Positions 53,185-62,832 of a DNA stretch of 64,000 nucleotides are shown piece by piece (the stretch's first letter is position 1; each line of letters opens with the position of its first letter). Made by a program: the position numbers and the translations under genes. Below the pieces are notes generated by a model, which saw nothing but the letters and a program-made list of their open reading frames with translations, was not told the origin of the DNA and did no database searches. The stretch covers positions 1,116,001 through 1,180,000 of the forward strand of contig OZ245030.1 in the NCBI GenBank assembly GCA_965223985.1, read 5' to 3'. Source of the stretch: JAPPKS01 sp963667895 (GTDB lineage: Bacteria > Poribacteria > WGA-4E > PCPOR2b).

Positions 53185-54888
53185 TTAATACTTCCGCGTC
53201 TCCGGCTGCCATTGGGTAATCGCCACTGGCAAATAATCAATTGCGGGACCGTCGGGCGTTTGGTAGACAACCACGTGTTTAATCCAGTTTTCATCATCAC
53301 GTTCAGGAAAGTCTGTCCGCGTATGAGCGCCGCGGCTCTCCTTGCGGGCAAGCGCACTAACGATGATTGTTTCTGCGCAGTCGAGCATGTAATCTAACTC
53401 TAATACCCCTAACAAATCGGTATTGAACACGCGCCCTTTGTCGTGGACGGAGATTTCGGCGTAACGATCACGAACTTCACGGATTCGGCGTTGCGCTTCA
53501 AGCAAACCCTCTTCGTCGCGGAACACGCCGGTGAACTGATGCATAATCTCGCCCATCTCTAGCCTTAACGCTGGCGCTCGCAGGTTCGTTGAACGGGCAA
53601 AGACGTCAACAATTTTCTGCTCTTCAATCTGCACAACCTGTTCTGAGACATTTGCAGGATTAATGCTCTTGGCGTAGTTTGCCGCATGTGCCCCGGATCG
53701 CCGCCCGAATGCGACGCAATCTAGCAGGCTGTTGCCGCCCAACCGATTCGCGCCGTGCGCCGAAACGCAGGCTGCTTCACCGGCAGCATACAATCCCGGT
53801 AGCGCCTCTGCGCCATCGCCATTGTGTCGATAACATCGTCCGTCCACGTCGGTCTTTATGCCGCCCATAATGTAGTGCATTCCCGGTCGAATGGGCAGCG
53901 GCTCTCGCGTGATATCGACGTTAGCGTAATCCTGTGCTAGTTCGTAAATCTGATGGAATGCCTCCAAGATGCGGTCTTTGATATGTCGGCAATCCAGCAG
54001 CACACAGCCGTCCACCCCGCGTCCTTCTTGGATTTCAATTGTTTCCGCGCGTGAAACAACATCGCGTGAAGCCTTCTCCATCAGCGTTGTTGCTTTATAT
54101 TCCGGATCCTGCATAAATCGATCGCCGTTGGCGTTCAGTAGATACGCGCCCTCTCCACGCGCACCCTCCGTGATGAGAAAGCCGTTGGCAGGCAGAGTTG
54201 TCGGGTGATATTGAACCATCTCCATATCCATGATAAGCGCGCCGGCCCGGTAAGCCAAAGCTAATCCGTCGCCTGTCACGATGAGCCCATTGGTACTCGG
54301 CTCATAAACACGACCGCATCCACCTGTGCACAGGATAACCGCTTGTGCCTTAAAGACCTCCAGTTTCCCGCTAACGATTTCCATCGCCACTGCGCCGCAG
54401 CACGCACCATCTTCCATGAGCAGCGTGGTCACAAACCACTCATCATAGGATTTGACATCCATCCGGAGTAGCTGTTCATACATGACGTGCAGAATAGTCT
54501 GCCCGGTCATATCGCCGACGTGACAAGTACGGCTCTTGTCCGTACCGCCAAATCCGCGCATGTGGATGCGCCCTTCCTCATCGCGGTCAAAGATGACCCC
54601 GTAATGTTCAAGGGTGAATATATCCTGAATACCTTCGCTACACAGAATCTCAATGGCGTCCTGATCGCCTAAGAAGTCGCTGCCCTTGACGGTTTCGTAG
54701 GCGTGAACCTCCCACGAGTCTGCAACACCAAGTGCTGCGTTGATGCCGCCCTGCGCTGCAGCCGAGTGCGAGCGTGTTGGGTAAACCTTAGACATCATCG
54801 CTACGTCTGCGCCAGCCTGCCTCGCATGCAACGCGGCGCTCATCCCCGCCAAACCACCGCCAATAACAAGCACTTCGTGTTCAATCAT
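53185..54888 (-). CDS. sdhA: Succinate dehydrogenase flavoprotein subunit
   Basis: A 567-residue protein with GAGGGAG before the ATG. The dinucleotide-binding motif is VLVIGGGLAGMSAALHA. The covalent FAD histidine lies in PTRSHSAAAQGGINAA. Active-site segments include REPLPIRPGMHYIMGGI and the C-terminal SAHGANRLGGNSLLDCVAFG. Length and order match SdhA/FrdA. It is the first gene of the cluster sdhA-sdhB-sdhC-second sdhB-CCG protein and has a strong promoter about 105 bases upstream. Confidence 0.9.
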   Translation of the reverse strand: MIEHEVLVIGGGLAGMSAALHARQAGADVAMMSKVYPTRSHSAAAQGGINAALGVADSWEVHAYETVKGSDFLGDQDAIEILCSEGIQDIFTLEHYGVIFDRDEEGRIHMRGFGGTDKSRTCHVGDMTGQTILHVMYEQLLRMDVKSYDEWFVTTLLMEDGACCGAVAMEIVSGKLEVFKAQAVILCTGGCGRVYEPSTNGLIVTGDGLALAYRAGALIMDMEMVQYHPTTLPANGFLITEGARGEGAYLLNANGDRFMQDPEYKATTLMEKASRDVVSRAETIEIQEGRGVDGCVLLDCRHIKDRILEAFHQIYELAQDYANVDITREPLPIRPGMHYIMGGIKTDVDGRCYRHNGDGAEALPGLYAAGEAACVSAHGANRLGGNSLLDCVAFGRRSGAHAANYAKSINPANVSEQVVQIEEQKIVDVFARSTNLRAPALRLEMGEIMHQFTGVFRDEEGLLEAQRRIREVRDRYAEISVHDKGRVFNTDLLGVLELDYMLDCAETIIVSALARKESRGAHTRTDFPERDDENWIKHVVVYQTPDGPAIDYLPVAITQWQPETRKY

Positions 54889-54938
54889 AAATCTCCCTCG
54901 GTTTCCTTTCTTTTCCTATCTCAAATGCAGTTAAACGC

Positions 54939-54971
54939 CTATCCCCCTTGACAAGGGGGGATAGGGGGGTT
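54939..54971. repeat. G/C palindrome in the leader of the sdh operon
   Basis: The sequence CTATCCCCCTTGACAAGGGG begins at 54939 and continues GGATAGGGGGG. It contains the inverted repeat CTATCCCCCTTG/CAAGGGGGGATAG with a very short loop. Similar CCCCCTTGTCAAGGGGG palindromes are scattered in intergenic regions of many bacteria. Here it lies between the predicted transcription start (about 54987) and the sdhA start codon, so it would form a hairpin in the mRNA leader. No U-run follows on either strand, so it is not a typical terminator. Confidence 0.7.
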
Positions 54972-54993
54972 GCACTGCTGATTGATAGATCTT

Positions 54994-55022
54994 ATCTTAA
55001 CAAGATTTTATGATGTTGTCAA
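54994..55022 (-). promoter_or_regulatory. Sigma-70-type promoter of the sdh operon
   Basis: On the minus strand TTGACA (55022-55017), a 17-base spacer and TAAGAT (54999-54994): a near-consensus promoter. The predicted start is about 54987, giving a leader of roughly 100 bases that includes the palindrome at 54939-54971. Confidence 0.65.
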
Positions 55023-55298
55023 TGAAATTCTTTCCGTTCACGTCTAATGTGAAACGCAAGGCAAACTGACATCGCTGCTTCGCCGCAAAAGCGGATTGGA
55101 GCTATGCACCACTGAATCCCCACTAAGCGCACTGATTCACCGGCTCGCTAATTTTCTTCAGCTAAACATTCGTGTTTGGCAATCCCCCTGTGATGAACTC
55201 AAACCGTAAACATAACACGTTCAACAACGGAAAAGCAAGCGCTTAATTGTAAACCATCCCCTACCCGAAATGTAAGAACTAGAACCGTCTTAACGTGC

Positions 55299-55327
55299 TT
55301 GATTTTTTAGTCAATTCGTGCTAAAAT
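55299..55327 (+). promoter_or_regulatory. Sigma-70-type promoter of the NHL-repeat gene
   Basis: TTGATT at 55299-55304, a 17-base spacer and TAAAAT at 55322-55327. The transcription start would fall near 55334, before the chosen ATG at 55389. The in-frame start at 55326 overlaps the -10 element and is unlikely. The stretch 55023-55298 between this and the sdh promoter holds nothing else that I can recognise. Confidence 0.6.
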
Positions 55328-55388
55328 GAGGGTAATAAATCGGGAGAGGTGTGTCAAAGCAAAGATAAAACTGAGGAGAATTGAAGCT

Positions 55389-57395
55389 ATGAAGGTACCA
55401 ATTGCCCTTTTGACCATTGCTTGTATGATTCTCGTCTGGGGAACCGGGCTGGCATTTGGGGTCAGTTTTCTAAAATATGAGCGTGAGTTCGGTGGAAAAG
55501 GAAGCACAAATGGAGCATTCAGCAAAAACGTCAATATGGCATTCGACGCTGAAGGAAACATCCATGTTAGTGATGCTGATAACAGGCTAGTACAAAAACT
55601 GTCGTCGAAAGGCGAGTTTTTGATGCAAATCCCTAACGACCCCAAGTCGCTGGAAAATATTCTGAAAAAGCCGGGCGACATCGCAGTAGATGGGGATGGC
55701 AACATCTACGTCGCTGATAGCACGGCGCACCACATCGAAGAAACAGCCAATCCCAAAATCTACATATTTGCGCCGTGTGTCTACAAGCTCAGCCCAAGCG
55801 GTGAGTTGATGCACACCTATTTCGTTGACCCTGTTGATGTACGCCCAAAGCAGGTTTTACCCGCGCACCTAATGATTGATGAAGAAGGCAAATCCGCCTT
55901 TGGCATCCAGCCAAAATTGCATAATCGAAAGTTGCTTGTCGATATCAATCGCCAAAACCAACTCTACGTGCTGGATCAGAAGAAATCGACGATCCATAAG
56001 TTTGGCGCTGACGGAGAGAAATTAACGGAGTTCGGACGGTACGGCGCCGGTAACGGTGAACTTGACAGTGACACCTCAGACATTGAGATTGATAGCGAAG
56101 GGAATGTGCTGATTGCAGACACCGGCAACCACCGCGTAGTCAAGTTTAACTCAGAAGGGCAATTTGTGTTGAGCTTCGGTACAAAAGGACGCAGCAGTGG
56201 CGAATTCACCAAACCCATTGCAATCGCCGCACTGGGGTCCGGCGAGATTCTTGTCAAGGACGCCAGTCAATTTAAGCGTCATCTGGGTGGTTTGCCAGCT
56301 GGTGGTCTGTTGACCTTAATCTCTCCCTCAGGCGTTGGAATTGCCGATACCGTTATGGAGACCGCTCGGAATAGATCTACGATACTTGGTCAGAATTTCC
56401 CGGGTCAAACCAATCTGGACATTTTACAGCGGCGAATCCGTCTGTTAGAGGAGGCGGAATACAGGCGGTATTTCAGCGAATATTCCGATGAAGAAGACGA
56501 CAAAGATGAGAACAAAAAGGAGGAGGACGAGGATCTCAAAGCGGCAGCAGTTCGAGCAACTATCTATCACAACGTCATCGCAAGAGTTCAAAAATTTGAC
56601 AGTAGCGGTAGATACAAAGACCGTGTAATCTATGAGGTCGATAAGCAAAGTGAGACAGATCGCGATGTCGCCTTTCTCGCATTGGATTCCTTGGGTCGTA
56701 TCTACCTCCGTGACGAGAGCGATTTGACCATCCATCAATATTCTATCGCCGGGTTCACGATTAAGCCATCGCACATGAACGCGCTATACAACACGAGAAC
56801 AAGCAACATCGACAGTGAGTTCTTCGAAGACTACGAAGATATCGACGAACATGCGGATGTCGTGGATCAGTTCAATCAGTTGCGAATGGATAACACCTTT
56901 TTCTGGACCTATGCGCTCTCGGAACGGTGGAATCTGATGTTGGTCGACACCCTCAGCTACGGGGAGCAGGACGAACGTTACACCACCCCTCCCAAACGCG
57001 AGGATAGTTATGACCTGGACACAAAGGCGTTAACGAACACCATTGCTGCAAACTTGAAGTTCATCACAAATCCGAATCCCTACCGGTATCGGGAGCTCAA
57101 CCTATATGCTGAACGGATTGACGGCACAACGGAACTCGGCAGAAACGCAATCTACCAAGACCTGAATCGGCAACGTCAGGAAGATGAGGGCGATGCCGGT
57201 TCATTAGCTGTCGGACTAAATTGGGACATCTTGTCAAAGATGAACCTGTGGCTTGAATACTCGGATCTCAATCCCGCTGATATAAGCCGCAATTACACTC
57301 GCCGCTACTTTGATGTCTCAGGAGATCTCTACGAAGTCTTCGCCACACGAAATCAGAGAAAACAGTTCTTGGGCGAATTGTCAATCAAATTTTAA
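55389..57395 (+). CDS. Exported NHL-repeat protein with a possible beta-barrel-like C-terminus
   Basis: A 668-residue protein from the ATG at 55389 (GAGGAG upstream). A signal peptide (PIALLTIACMILVWGTGLAFG) precedes NHL propeller blades: KNVNMAFDAEGNIHVSDADN, KPGDIAVDGDGNIYVADST, DIEIDSEGNVLIADTGNHRVV and SSGEFTKPIAIAALGSGEIL. An acidic/lysine-rich stretch (YSDEEDDKDENKKEEDEDLK) lies near residue 375. The last 170 residues have alternating beta strands (TFFWTYALSERWNLMLVDTL, ALTNTIAANLKFITN, GSLAVGLNWDIL) and end in LGELSIKF with a terminal Phe, as in outer-membrane barrels. A surface role is inferred. Confidence 0.75.
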   Translation: MKVPIALLTIACMILVWGTGLAFGVSFLKYEREFGGKGSTNGAFSKNVNMAFDAEGNIHVSDADNRLVQKLSSKGEFLMQIPNDPKSLENILKKPGDIAVDGDGNIYVADSTAHHIEETANPKIYIFAPCVYKLSPSGELMHTYFVDPVDVRPKQVLPAHLMIDEEGKSAFGIQPKLHNRKLLVDINRQNQLYVLDQKKSTIHKFGADGEKLTEFGRYGAGNGELDSDTSDIEIDSEGNVLIADTGNHRVVKFNSEGQFVLSFGTKGRSSGEFTKPIAIAALGSGEILVKDASQFKRHLGGLPAGGLLTLISPSGVGIADTVMETARNRSTILGQNFPGQTNLDILQRRIRLLEEAEYRRYFSEYSDEEDDKDENKKEEDEDLKAAAVRATIYHNVIARVQKFDSSGRYKDRVIYEVDKQSETDRDVAFLALDSLGRIYLRDESDLTIHQYSIAGFTIKPSHMNALYNTRTSNIDSEFFEDYEDIDEHADVVDQFNQLRMDNTFFWTYALSERWNLMLVDTLSYGEQDERYTTPPKREDSYDLDTKALTNTIAANLKFITNPNPYRYRELNLYAERIDGTTELGRNAIYQDLNRQRQEDEGDAGSLAVGLNWDILSKMNLWLEYSDLNPADISRNYTRRYFDVSGDLYEVFATRNQRKQFLGELSIKF

Positions 57396-57845
57396 AGCTT
57401 ACGACACCGGCACGAATACCTATATCTGATGTATTCAACGCCTGCCACCGCGCAAAGTTCACCCCAGACAAATTGCCAGTGCTGCGCGGATGCACGATTA
57501 GTGTTTGGTCATTTGGAGATCGAAATCATCGAATTTTCAAGGCATTAACTGCAAAATGAACTTTATCGAAGATAGAGTCGGACTTTTCAATCAAGCTGAA
57601 AATACGTAATCAACTGCAAATTTTAGCTGATAATGACGATAAACGGAGTGTCAACAATGTACGTTTGTCCTTGACTTTATCCAAAGTAATATGCGATCAT
57701 TTAAGTTCTGAAATGAAGTCATATATCGGGTTTCAAGCACTTCTGAGACAGGTCTTTTGTCTCTGCGATACCATTCTGTCACAGATTACGCCCTTAACTA
57801 CTGATTCTGAACTTGCCATCAACCGAAAACAAAGGAATTAAAGCT
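57396..57845 (+). other. Intergenic leader region of the Ig-repeat surface protein
   Basis: About 450 bases with no coding signal. A TTGACT at 57671-57676 lacks a well-spaced -10. A small hairpin, GAGACA(57745-57750)/TGTCTC(57758-57763), lies about 80 bases before the start codon. The leader immediately before the ATG (GGAATTAAAGCT) resembles that of the NHL-repeat gene (AGAATTGAAGCT). Confidence 0.4.
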
Positions 57846-60800
57846 ATGAAAAAGCAACTGATTGGTTTCATCCTACCATTATTGATTTCTGTATTGATAC
57901 CATTGGGGGCAATAGCAGGTTTATCCGCGGTTATGTTTAGTACTCCTTGGCCCCTCAATCCCGGTGATAGTACGACATTTACTGTTGAGGTTCAGGAGGA
58001 CGGGAGCGCCGCGCCAGGGAAAACAGTGACATTTAGCGTTAGTCCTGACGATGGAACTGTGTCGCTGAGTACCACAAGCACCACGACTGATAGCAACGGA
58101 GGGGCAAGTACGACGTTGAGAACGGGGAGCGGCTCCTCCGGCTCCTACACAGTCACAGCGTCAGTCGGTACACTATCTTTGAGTAGTAGTGTGACAGTTG
58201 AAGGTTCATCGGCGCCGTCACCACCAGTATTATCCATAAGTGTGATAAGTGGCCCTGGGTCCGGGGAGCCCGGTGATGCGTTGACATTTACTGTTGAGGT
58301 TCAGGAGGACGGGAGTGCCGCCTCAGGGAAAACGGTGACCTTTAGTATCACGTCAGGCGATGGCAATGCGTCGCTGGGTACCACAAGCGCAACTACAGGA
58401 AGCAATGGACGGGCGTCGACCTCGGTGACGCTTGGAGATAGTGCCTCCGGCTCCTACACGGTCACAGCGACGGTTGGCTCCAAATCTACCAGCGGGACTG
58501 CAACGGTTAACACCCCACCGCCACCACCAGTATTATCCATAAGTGTGATAAGTGGTCCTGGGTCTGGCGAGCCCGGTGATGCGTTGACATTTACTGTTGA
58601 AGTTCAGGAGGACGGGAGTGCCGCCTCAGGGAAAACGGTGACCTTTAGTATCACGTCAGGCGATGGTAATGCGTCGCTGGGTACCACAAGCATAACAACC
58701 GGTAGCAACGGACGGGCGTCGACCTCGGTGACGCTTGGAGATAGTGCCTCCGGCTCATACACGGTCACAGCGACGGTCGGCTCCAAATCTACCAGCGGTA
58801 CTGCAACGGTTAACACCCCGCCGCCAACAGTATTATCCATAAGTGTGATAAGTGGTCCCGGGTCTGGCGCGCCCGGTGATGCGTTGACATTTACTGTTGA
58901 AGTTCAGGAGGACGGGAGTGCCGCCTCAGGGAAAACGGTGACCTTTAGTATCACGTCAGGCGATGGTAATGCGTCGCTGGGTACCACAAGCATAACAACC
59001 GGTAGCAACGGACGGGCGTCGACCTCGGTGACGCTTGGAGATAGTGCCTCCGGCTCATACACGGTCACAGCGACGGTCGGCTCCAAATCTACCAGCGGTA
59101 CTGCAACGGTTAACACCCCGCCGCCAACAGTATTATCCATAAGTGTGATAAGTGGTCCCGGGTCTGGCGCGCCCGGTGATGCGTTGACATTTACTGTTGA
59201 AGTTCAGGAGGACGGGAGTGCCGCCTCAGGGAAAACGGTGACATTTAGTATCACGTCAGGCGATGGCAATGCGTCACTGAATCCCACAAGCGCAACTACA
59301 GGAAGCAGCGGACGGGCGTCGACCTCGGTGACGCTTGGTGGCAGTGCTTCTGGCTCATACACGATTACAGCGACGGTCGGCTCCAAATCTACCAGCGGTA
59401 CTGCGAAGGTTGTAACCTCTGAGGCATCACCTCCACCACCATCAGGTTTATTCGCGGTTATGTTTAGTACTCCTTGGCCCCTCAATCCCGGTGATAGTAC
59501 GACATTTACTGTTGAGGTTCAGGAGGACGGGAGCGCCGCGCCAGGGAAAACAGTGACATTTAGCGTTAGTCCTGACGATGGAACTGTGTCGCTGAGTACC
59601 ACAAGCACCACAACTGATAGCAACGGAGGGGCAAGTACGACGTTGCGGACGGGGAGCGGTTCCTCCGGCTCCTACACAGTCACAGCGTCGGTCGGTACAC
59701 TATCTTTGAGTAGTAGTGTGACAGTTGAAGGTTCATCGGCGCCGTCACCGCCAGTATTATCCATAAGTGTGATAAGTGGCCCTGGGTCCGGGGAGCCCGG
59801 TGATGCGTTGACATTTACTGTTGAGGTTCAGGAGGACGGGAGTGCCGCCTCAGGGAAAACGGTGACCTTTAGTATCACGTCAGGCGATGGCAATGCGTCG
59901 CTGGGTACCACAAGCGCAACTACAGGTAGCAATGGACGGGCGTCGACCTCGGTGACGCTTGGAGATAGTGCGTTCGGTTCATACACGATCACGGCGACGG
60001 TCGGCTCCAAATCTACCAGCGGGACTGCGACGGTTGTAACCTCTACATCACCGCCGGAACCAGAATTCTCCATATCTGTGATAACTGGTCCTGGTGGTGA
60101 GCCCGTCATGCCCGGTGTCACGTTGGCGTTTGTTGTTGATGTCGTAGCGGATGAGGGGCTCCCGCAAGGTCAAACAGTGACGTTTAGCGTGAGTCCAGAC
60201 GATGGAACTGTGTCGCTGAGTACCACAAGCGCAACGACTAATGAAAATGGACTCGCACAGACGACGCTGACAATTGGGAACGATGCCTCCGGTTCATACA
60301 CGGTCATAGCGACCCTCAATAATGGCATCTCTGTGAGCGGGACTGTGACAGTTGAGACCTCTGAGACCTCACCGCCGCCACCAGAATTATCCATAAGTGT
60401 GATAAGTGGTCCCGGGTCTGGCGCGCCCGGTGATGCGTTGACATTTATTGTTACGGTCCAGGAGGACGGGAGTGCCGCTTCAGGGAAATCGGTGACGTTT
60501 AGTATCACGTCAGGCGATGGTAATGCGTCGCTGAATCCCACAAGTGCAACGACAGGAAGCAACGGAAGGGCGTCGACCTCGGTGACGCTTGGTGGCAGTG
60601 CTTCTGGCTCATACACGATTGCCGCCTCGGTTGGTGACAGTTCTGTGAGTGGTACTGCGACAGTTGAGACCTCACCGCCACGTTCATCACAACAACAGCA
60701 AGACGACAAACAGCAAGAGACACCGCAGGAGCCAGTGACGACACTACCTCTGCCAGAGGCAACTGTCTTGGAAAGCATCTCAGGTGATAATCAGAACGGC

Positions 60801-62627
60801 ATGACCGGTGAAGCGTTGGCGAACTCCTTTGTCGTTGAAGTGCGCGATCAATACGATGACCCGATGCCAGGCGTGACGGTGACCTTTGGCGTCCTCACAG
60901 GCGGTGGTTCGCTGAGTCATACAAGCATAGACACGGATGCCGACGGATTAGCACAAACTACCCTGACACTAGGCAGCAAGCCCGGTACAAACACCGTCGA
61001 GGCAAGCGCCGAAGGAATTTCTCAGTCAACAGTCTTTAATGTGGAAGCGAGCCTCCCGCCGCCGGTGGCGACATCTCTATCAATCGTCTCGGGCGACAAT
61101 CAGACCGGTTTGACCGGTGCAGTGTTGGCGAACTCCTTTGTCGTTGAAGTGCGCGATCAATACGATGACCCGATGCCAGGCGTGACGGTGACCTTTGGCG
61201 TCCTCACAGGCGGTGGCTCGCTGAGTGCCGCAACCGCAACGACCGACGCGAACGGGCGCGCGGAGAGTACCCTGACGCTTGGAAGCGGTACCGGCACGAA
61301 CACCGTCGAGGTAAGTGTCGAAGGAATCACCGAAGCGGCTATCTTTAACGCCGTCGCCGAACTTCTCCAATTTGACCTAACCGTGCCATCAGGTACCAGC
61401 TTGATTCATGTTCCGCTAAAGGTGAGGACAGTTGACGGGGCGGCGAGGACTATCGAATCAATAGCTGACTTGTACGACACGCTCGGCGGTGCGGATACTG
61501 TCAAGCTCCTTATTACCTATAACCGGGTTACCCATCAGTGGAACAGCTACCTCGGGGATGAGAGCAGAGATGGTGCCGCGGACAGAGCTTTGACGGATGA
61601 CTTAGGTATCATTGCTTCCTTAAAAATGCCGGTAACGGTTCGTATCGGAGGTGACGAGTTCGGCTCGGACGGAATGAGCACCATCCGCTTAATCCAAGGC
61701 AAGAATCTAGTAGGATTGCCGCTGAACGATTCAAGGATAACTCGTGTTAGCGACCTACTCACGCTTGAGGGGTTTGTGGACAACGCCCCTGCGGTCACTG
61801 TTTCCGATAACGGAACACTCAAGCCAGTCGAAAAAGCCGAAGATGACGGGGACATCTCGGTCACGGGCGGGCAAGCCTTTATCATTGACGTTTTAGAGGA
61901 TGCGATAGTGACTATCTCCGGCGAAGGGTGGGATAACACCTCCTCCGGCACAATGGCTGCGCCACCGCTAGCGACAGGGGACATGAAAGCCGCTGCCACT
62001 ACCCCTGTTTTAGCGTTAAGCGGTTCGATTGTTGACGGTGTGAAAGGCATCAACGGAAAAATATTGCGTGTTATCGTCAAGAACCTCTCAACCGGAAGGG
62101 CGGTTAACACCCTGATTGGAGATACACGTGGCACTTCATCGCGGACTGCCTACGAACTCACCGTTGTTGATATAGAAGGTGGGCGAGCAGCAGCGATTGG
62201 TGATATCCTTGAAATATCCGCCATATCTCCCGATGCCTTTATCAGTGTGGAGCCGTTCCGATATACTGTTACGGCTGAAGATGTCAAACGGCACCGGATT
62301 CAGTTGTCGGCACTAATTGTCCAAGAGATACCCACGAAAACACAACTGTTGCCAAACTACCCGAATCCCTTCAACCCAGAAACATGGATTCCGTATCACC
62401 TTACAAGCGACGCAGAGGTGCAACTCACGATTTATGACACAAAGGGTGTATCGGTGCGTCAATTGGATTTGGGGCATCAGGTGGCGGGCTATTATACAAA
62501 TCAGACCAAGGCAGCGTATTGGGATGGCCGCAACGAGAATGGAGAATCCGTCGCAAGCGGTGTCTATTTCTATCAGTTGCAGGCGGGAGGTGTTTCCGCC
62601 ACACGGAAGATGGCGATCCTTAAATAG
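57846..62627 (+). CDS. Large surface protein with Ig-like (Big_1-type) repeats and C-terminal sorting domain
   Basis: A 1593-residue protein from the ATG at 57846 (AAAGGA upstream). The signal peptide is LIGFILPLLISVLIPLGAIAG. It has about eleven Ig-like repeats of roughly 100 residues: two of type VMFSTPWPLNPGDSTTF, six of type LSISVISGPGSG-PGDALTF, one FSISVITGPGGEPVMPG and, after a Gln/Asp-rich linker, two typical Big_1 repeats (SGDNQNGMTGEALANSF, SGDNQTGLTGAVLANSF). A beta-rich region of about 300 residues follows. The C-terminus LLPNYPNPFNPETWIPYHL...SGVYFYQLQAG is a FlgD-Ig/type IX secretion-like sorting domain. Adhesin or cell-surface function is inferred. Confidence 0.85.
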   Translation: MKKQLIGFILPLLISVLIPLGAIAGLSAVMFSTPWPLNPGDSTTFTVEVQEDGSAAPGKTVTFSVSPDDGTVSLSTTSTTTDSNGGASTTLRTGSGSSGSYTVTASVGTLSLSSSVTVEGSSAPSPPVLSISVISGPGSGEPGDALTFTVEVQEDGSAASGKTVTFSITSGDGNASLGTTSATTGSNGRASTSVTLGDSASGSYTVTATVGSKSTSGTATVNTPPPPPVLSISVISGPGSGEPGDALTFTVEVQEDGSAASGKTVTFSITSGDGNASLGTTSITTGSNGRASTSVTLGDSASGSYTVTATVGSKSTSGTATVNTPPPTVLSISVISGPGSGAPGDALTFTVEVQEDGSAASGKTVTFSITSGDGNASLGTTSITTGSNGRASTSVTLGDSASGSYTVTATVGSKSTSGTATVNTPPPTVLSISVISGPGSGAPGDALTFTVEVQEDGSAASGKTVTFSITSGDGNASLNPTSATTGSSGRASTSVTLGGSASGSYTITATVGSKSTSGTAKVVTSEASPPPPSGLFAVMFSTPWPLNPGDSTTFTVEVQEDGSAAPGKTVTFSVSPDDGTVSLSTTSTTTDSNGGASTTLRTGSGSSGSYTVTASVGTLSLSSSVTVEGSSAPSPPVLSISVISGPGSGEPGDALTFTVEVQEDGSAASGKTVTFSITSGDGNASLGTTSATTGSNGRASTSVTLGDSAFGSYTITATVGSKSTSGTATVVTSTSPPEPEFSISVITGPGGEPVMPGVTLAFVVDVVADEGLPQGQTVTFSVSPDDGTVSLSTTSATTNENGLAQTTLTIGNDASGSYTVIATLNNGISVSGTVTVETSETSPPPPELSISVISGPGSGAPGDALTFIVTVQEDGSAASGKSVTFSITSGDGNASLNPTSATTGSNGRASTSVTLGGSASGSYTIAASVGDSSVSGTATVETSPPRSSQQQQDDKQQETPQEPVTTLPLPEATVLESISGDNQNGMTGEALANSFVVEVRDQYDDPMPGVTVTFGVLTGGGSLSHTSIDTDADGLAQTTLTLGSKPGTNTVEASAEGISQSTVFNVEASLPPPVATSLSIVSGDNQTGLTGAVLANSFVVEVRDQYDDPMPGVTVTFGVLTGGGSLSAATATTDANGRAESTLTLGSGTGTNTVEVSVEGITEAAIFNAVAELLQFDLTVPSGTSLIHVPLKVRTVDGAARTIESIADLYDTLGGADTVKLLITYNRVTHQWNSYLGDESRDGAADRALTDDLGIIASLKMPVTVRIGGDEFGSDGMSTIRLIQGKNLVGLPLNDSRITRVSDLLTLEGFVDNAPAVTVSDNGTLKPVEKAEDDGDISVTGGQAFIIDVLEDAIVTISGEGWDNTSSGTMAAPPLATGDMKAAATTPVLALSGSIVDGVKGINGKILRVIVKNLSTGRAVNTLIGDTRGTSSRTAYELTVVDIEGGRAAAIGDILEISAISPDAFISVEPFRYTVTAEDVKRHRIQLSALIVQEIPTKTQLLPNYPNPFNPETWIPYHLTSDAEVQLTIYDTKGVSVRQLDLGHQVAGYYTNQTKAAYWDGRNENGESVASGVYFYQLQAGGVSATRKMAILK
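57918..60040 (+). repeat. Duplicated two-domain block within the Ig-repeat gene
   Basis: The segment from about 57918 to 58510 (repeat type VMFSTPWPLNPGD plus the first GPGSGEPGD repeat) recurs at about 59445-60040, offset 1527 bases, with only scattered substitutions. The array therefore grew by duplication of a two-domain block as well as of single 300-bp units. Confidence 0.75.
58227..59430 (+). repeat. Tandem 300-bp repeats encoding Ig-like domains
   Basis: Four consecutive units start with GTATTATCCATAAGTGTG at 58227, 58530, 58830 and 59130. Bases 58571-58942 are identical to 58871-59242 (372 bases at an offset of exactly 300). Such identity, including third codon positions, points to recent duplication or gene conversion. 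Further, more diverged units start near 59754 and 60384. Confidence 0.85.
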
Positions 62628-62832
62628 TATCAAATGACATGATGCCGGTTCAATTTCAGCGTGTTGTGCAAACAAGGAGTATCTCTGTTTATAGTAGCTT
62701 CGGCAATAAAGGGCTTCAGATTGAAGTTGGACGAAATCATCTAAAATGGAATCATCAATTCTTTGGAAGACTTTAAACCTTTCCGAAGGTTACCGATTAC
62801 AATCTCCACCCACCAATCCGTCTTCCGTTAAA

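Noticed and set aside
58604..59140. Repeated minus-strand frames within the Ig-repeat gene
   Set aside because: They recur with the 300-bp DNA repeats and are antisense shadows of the plus-strand coding sequence.
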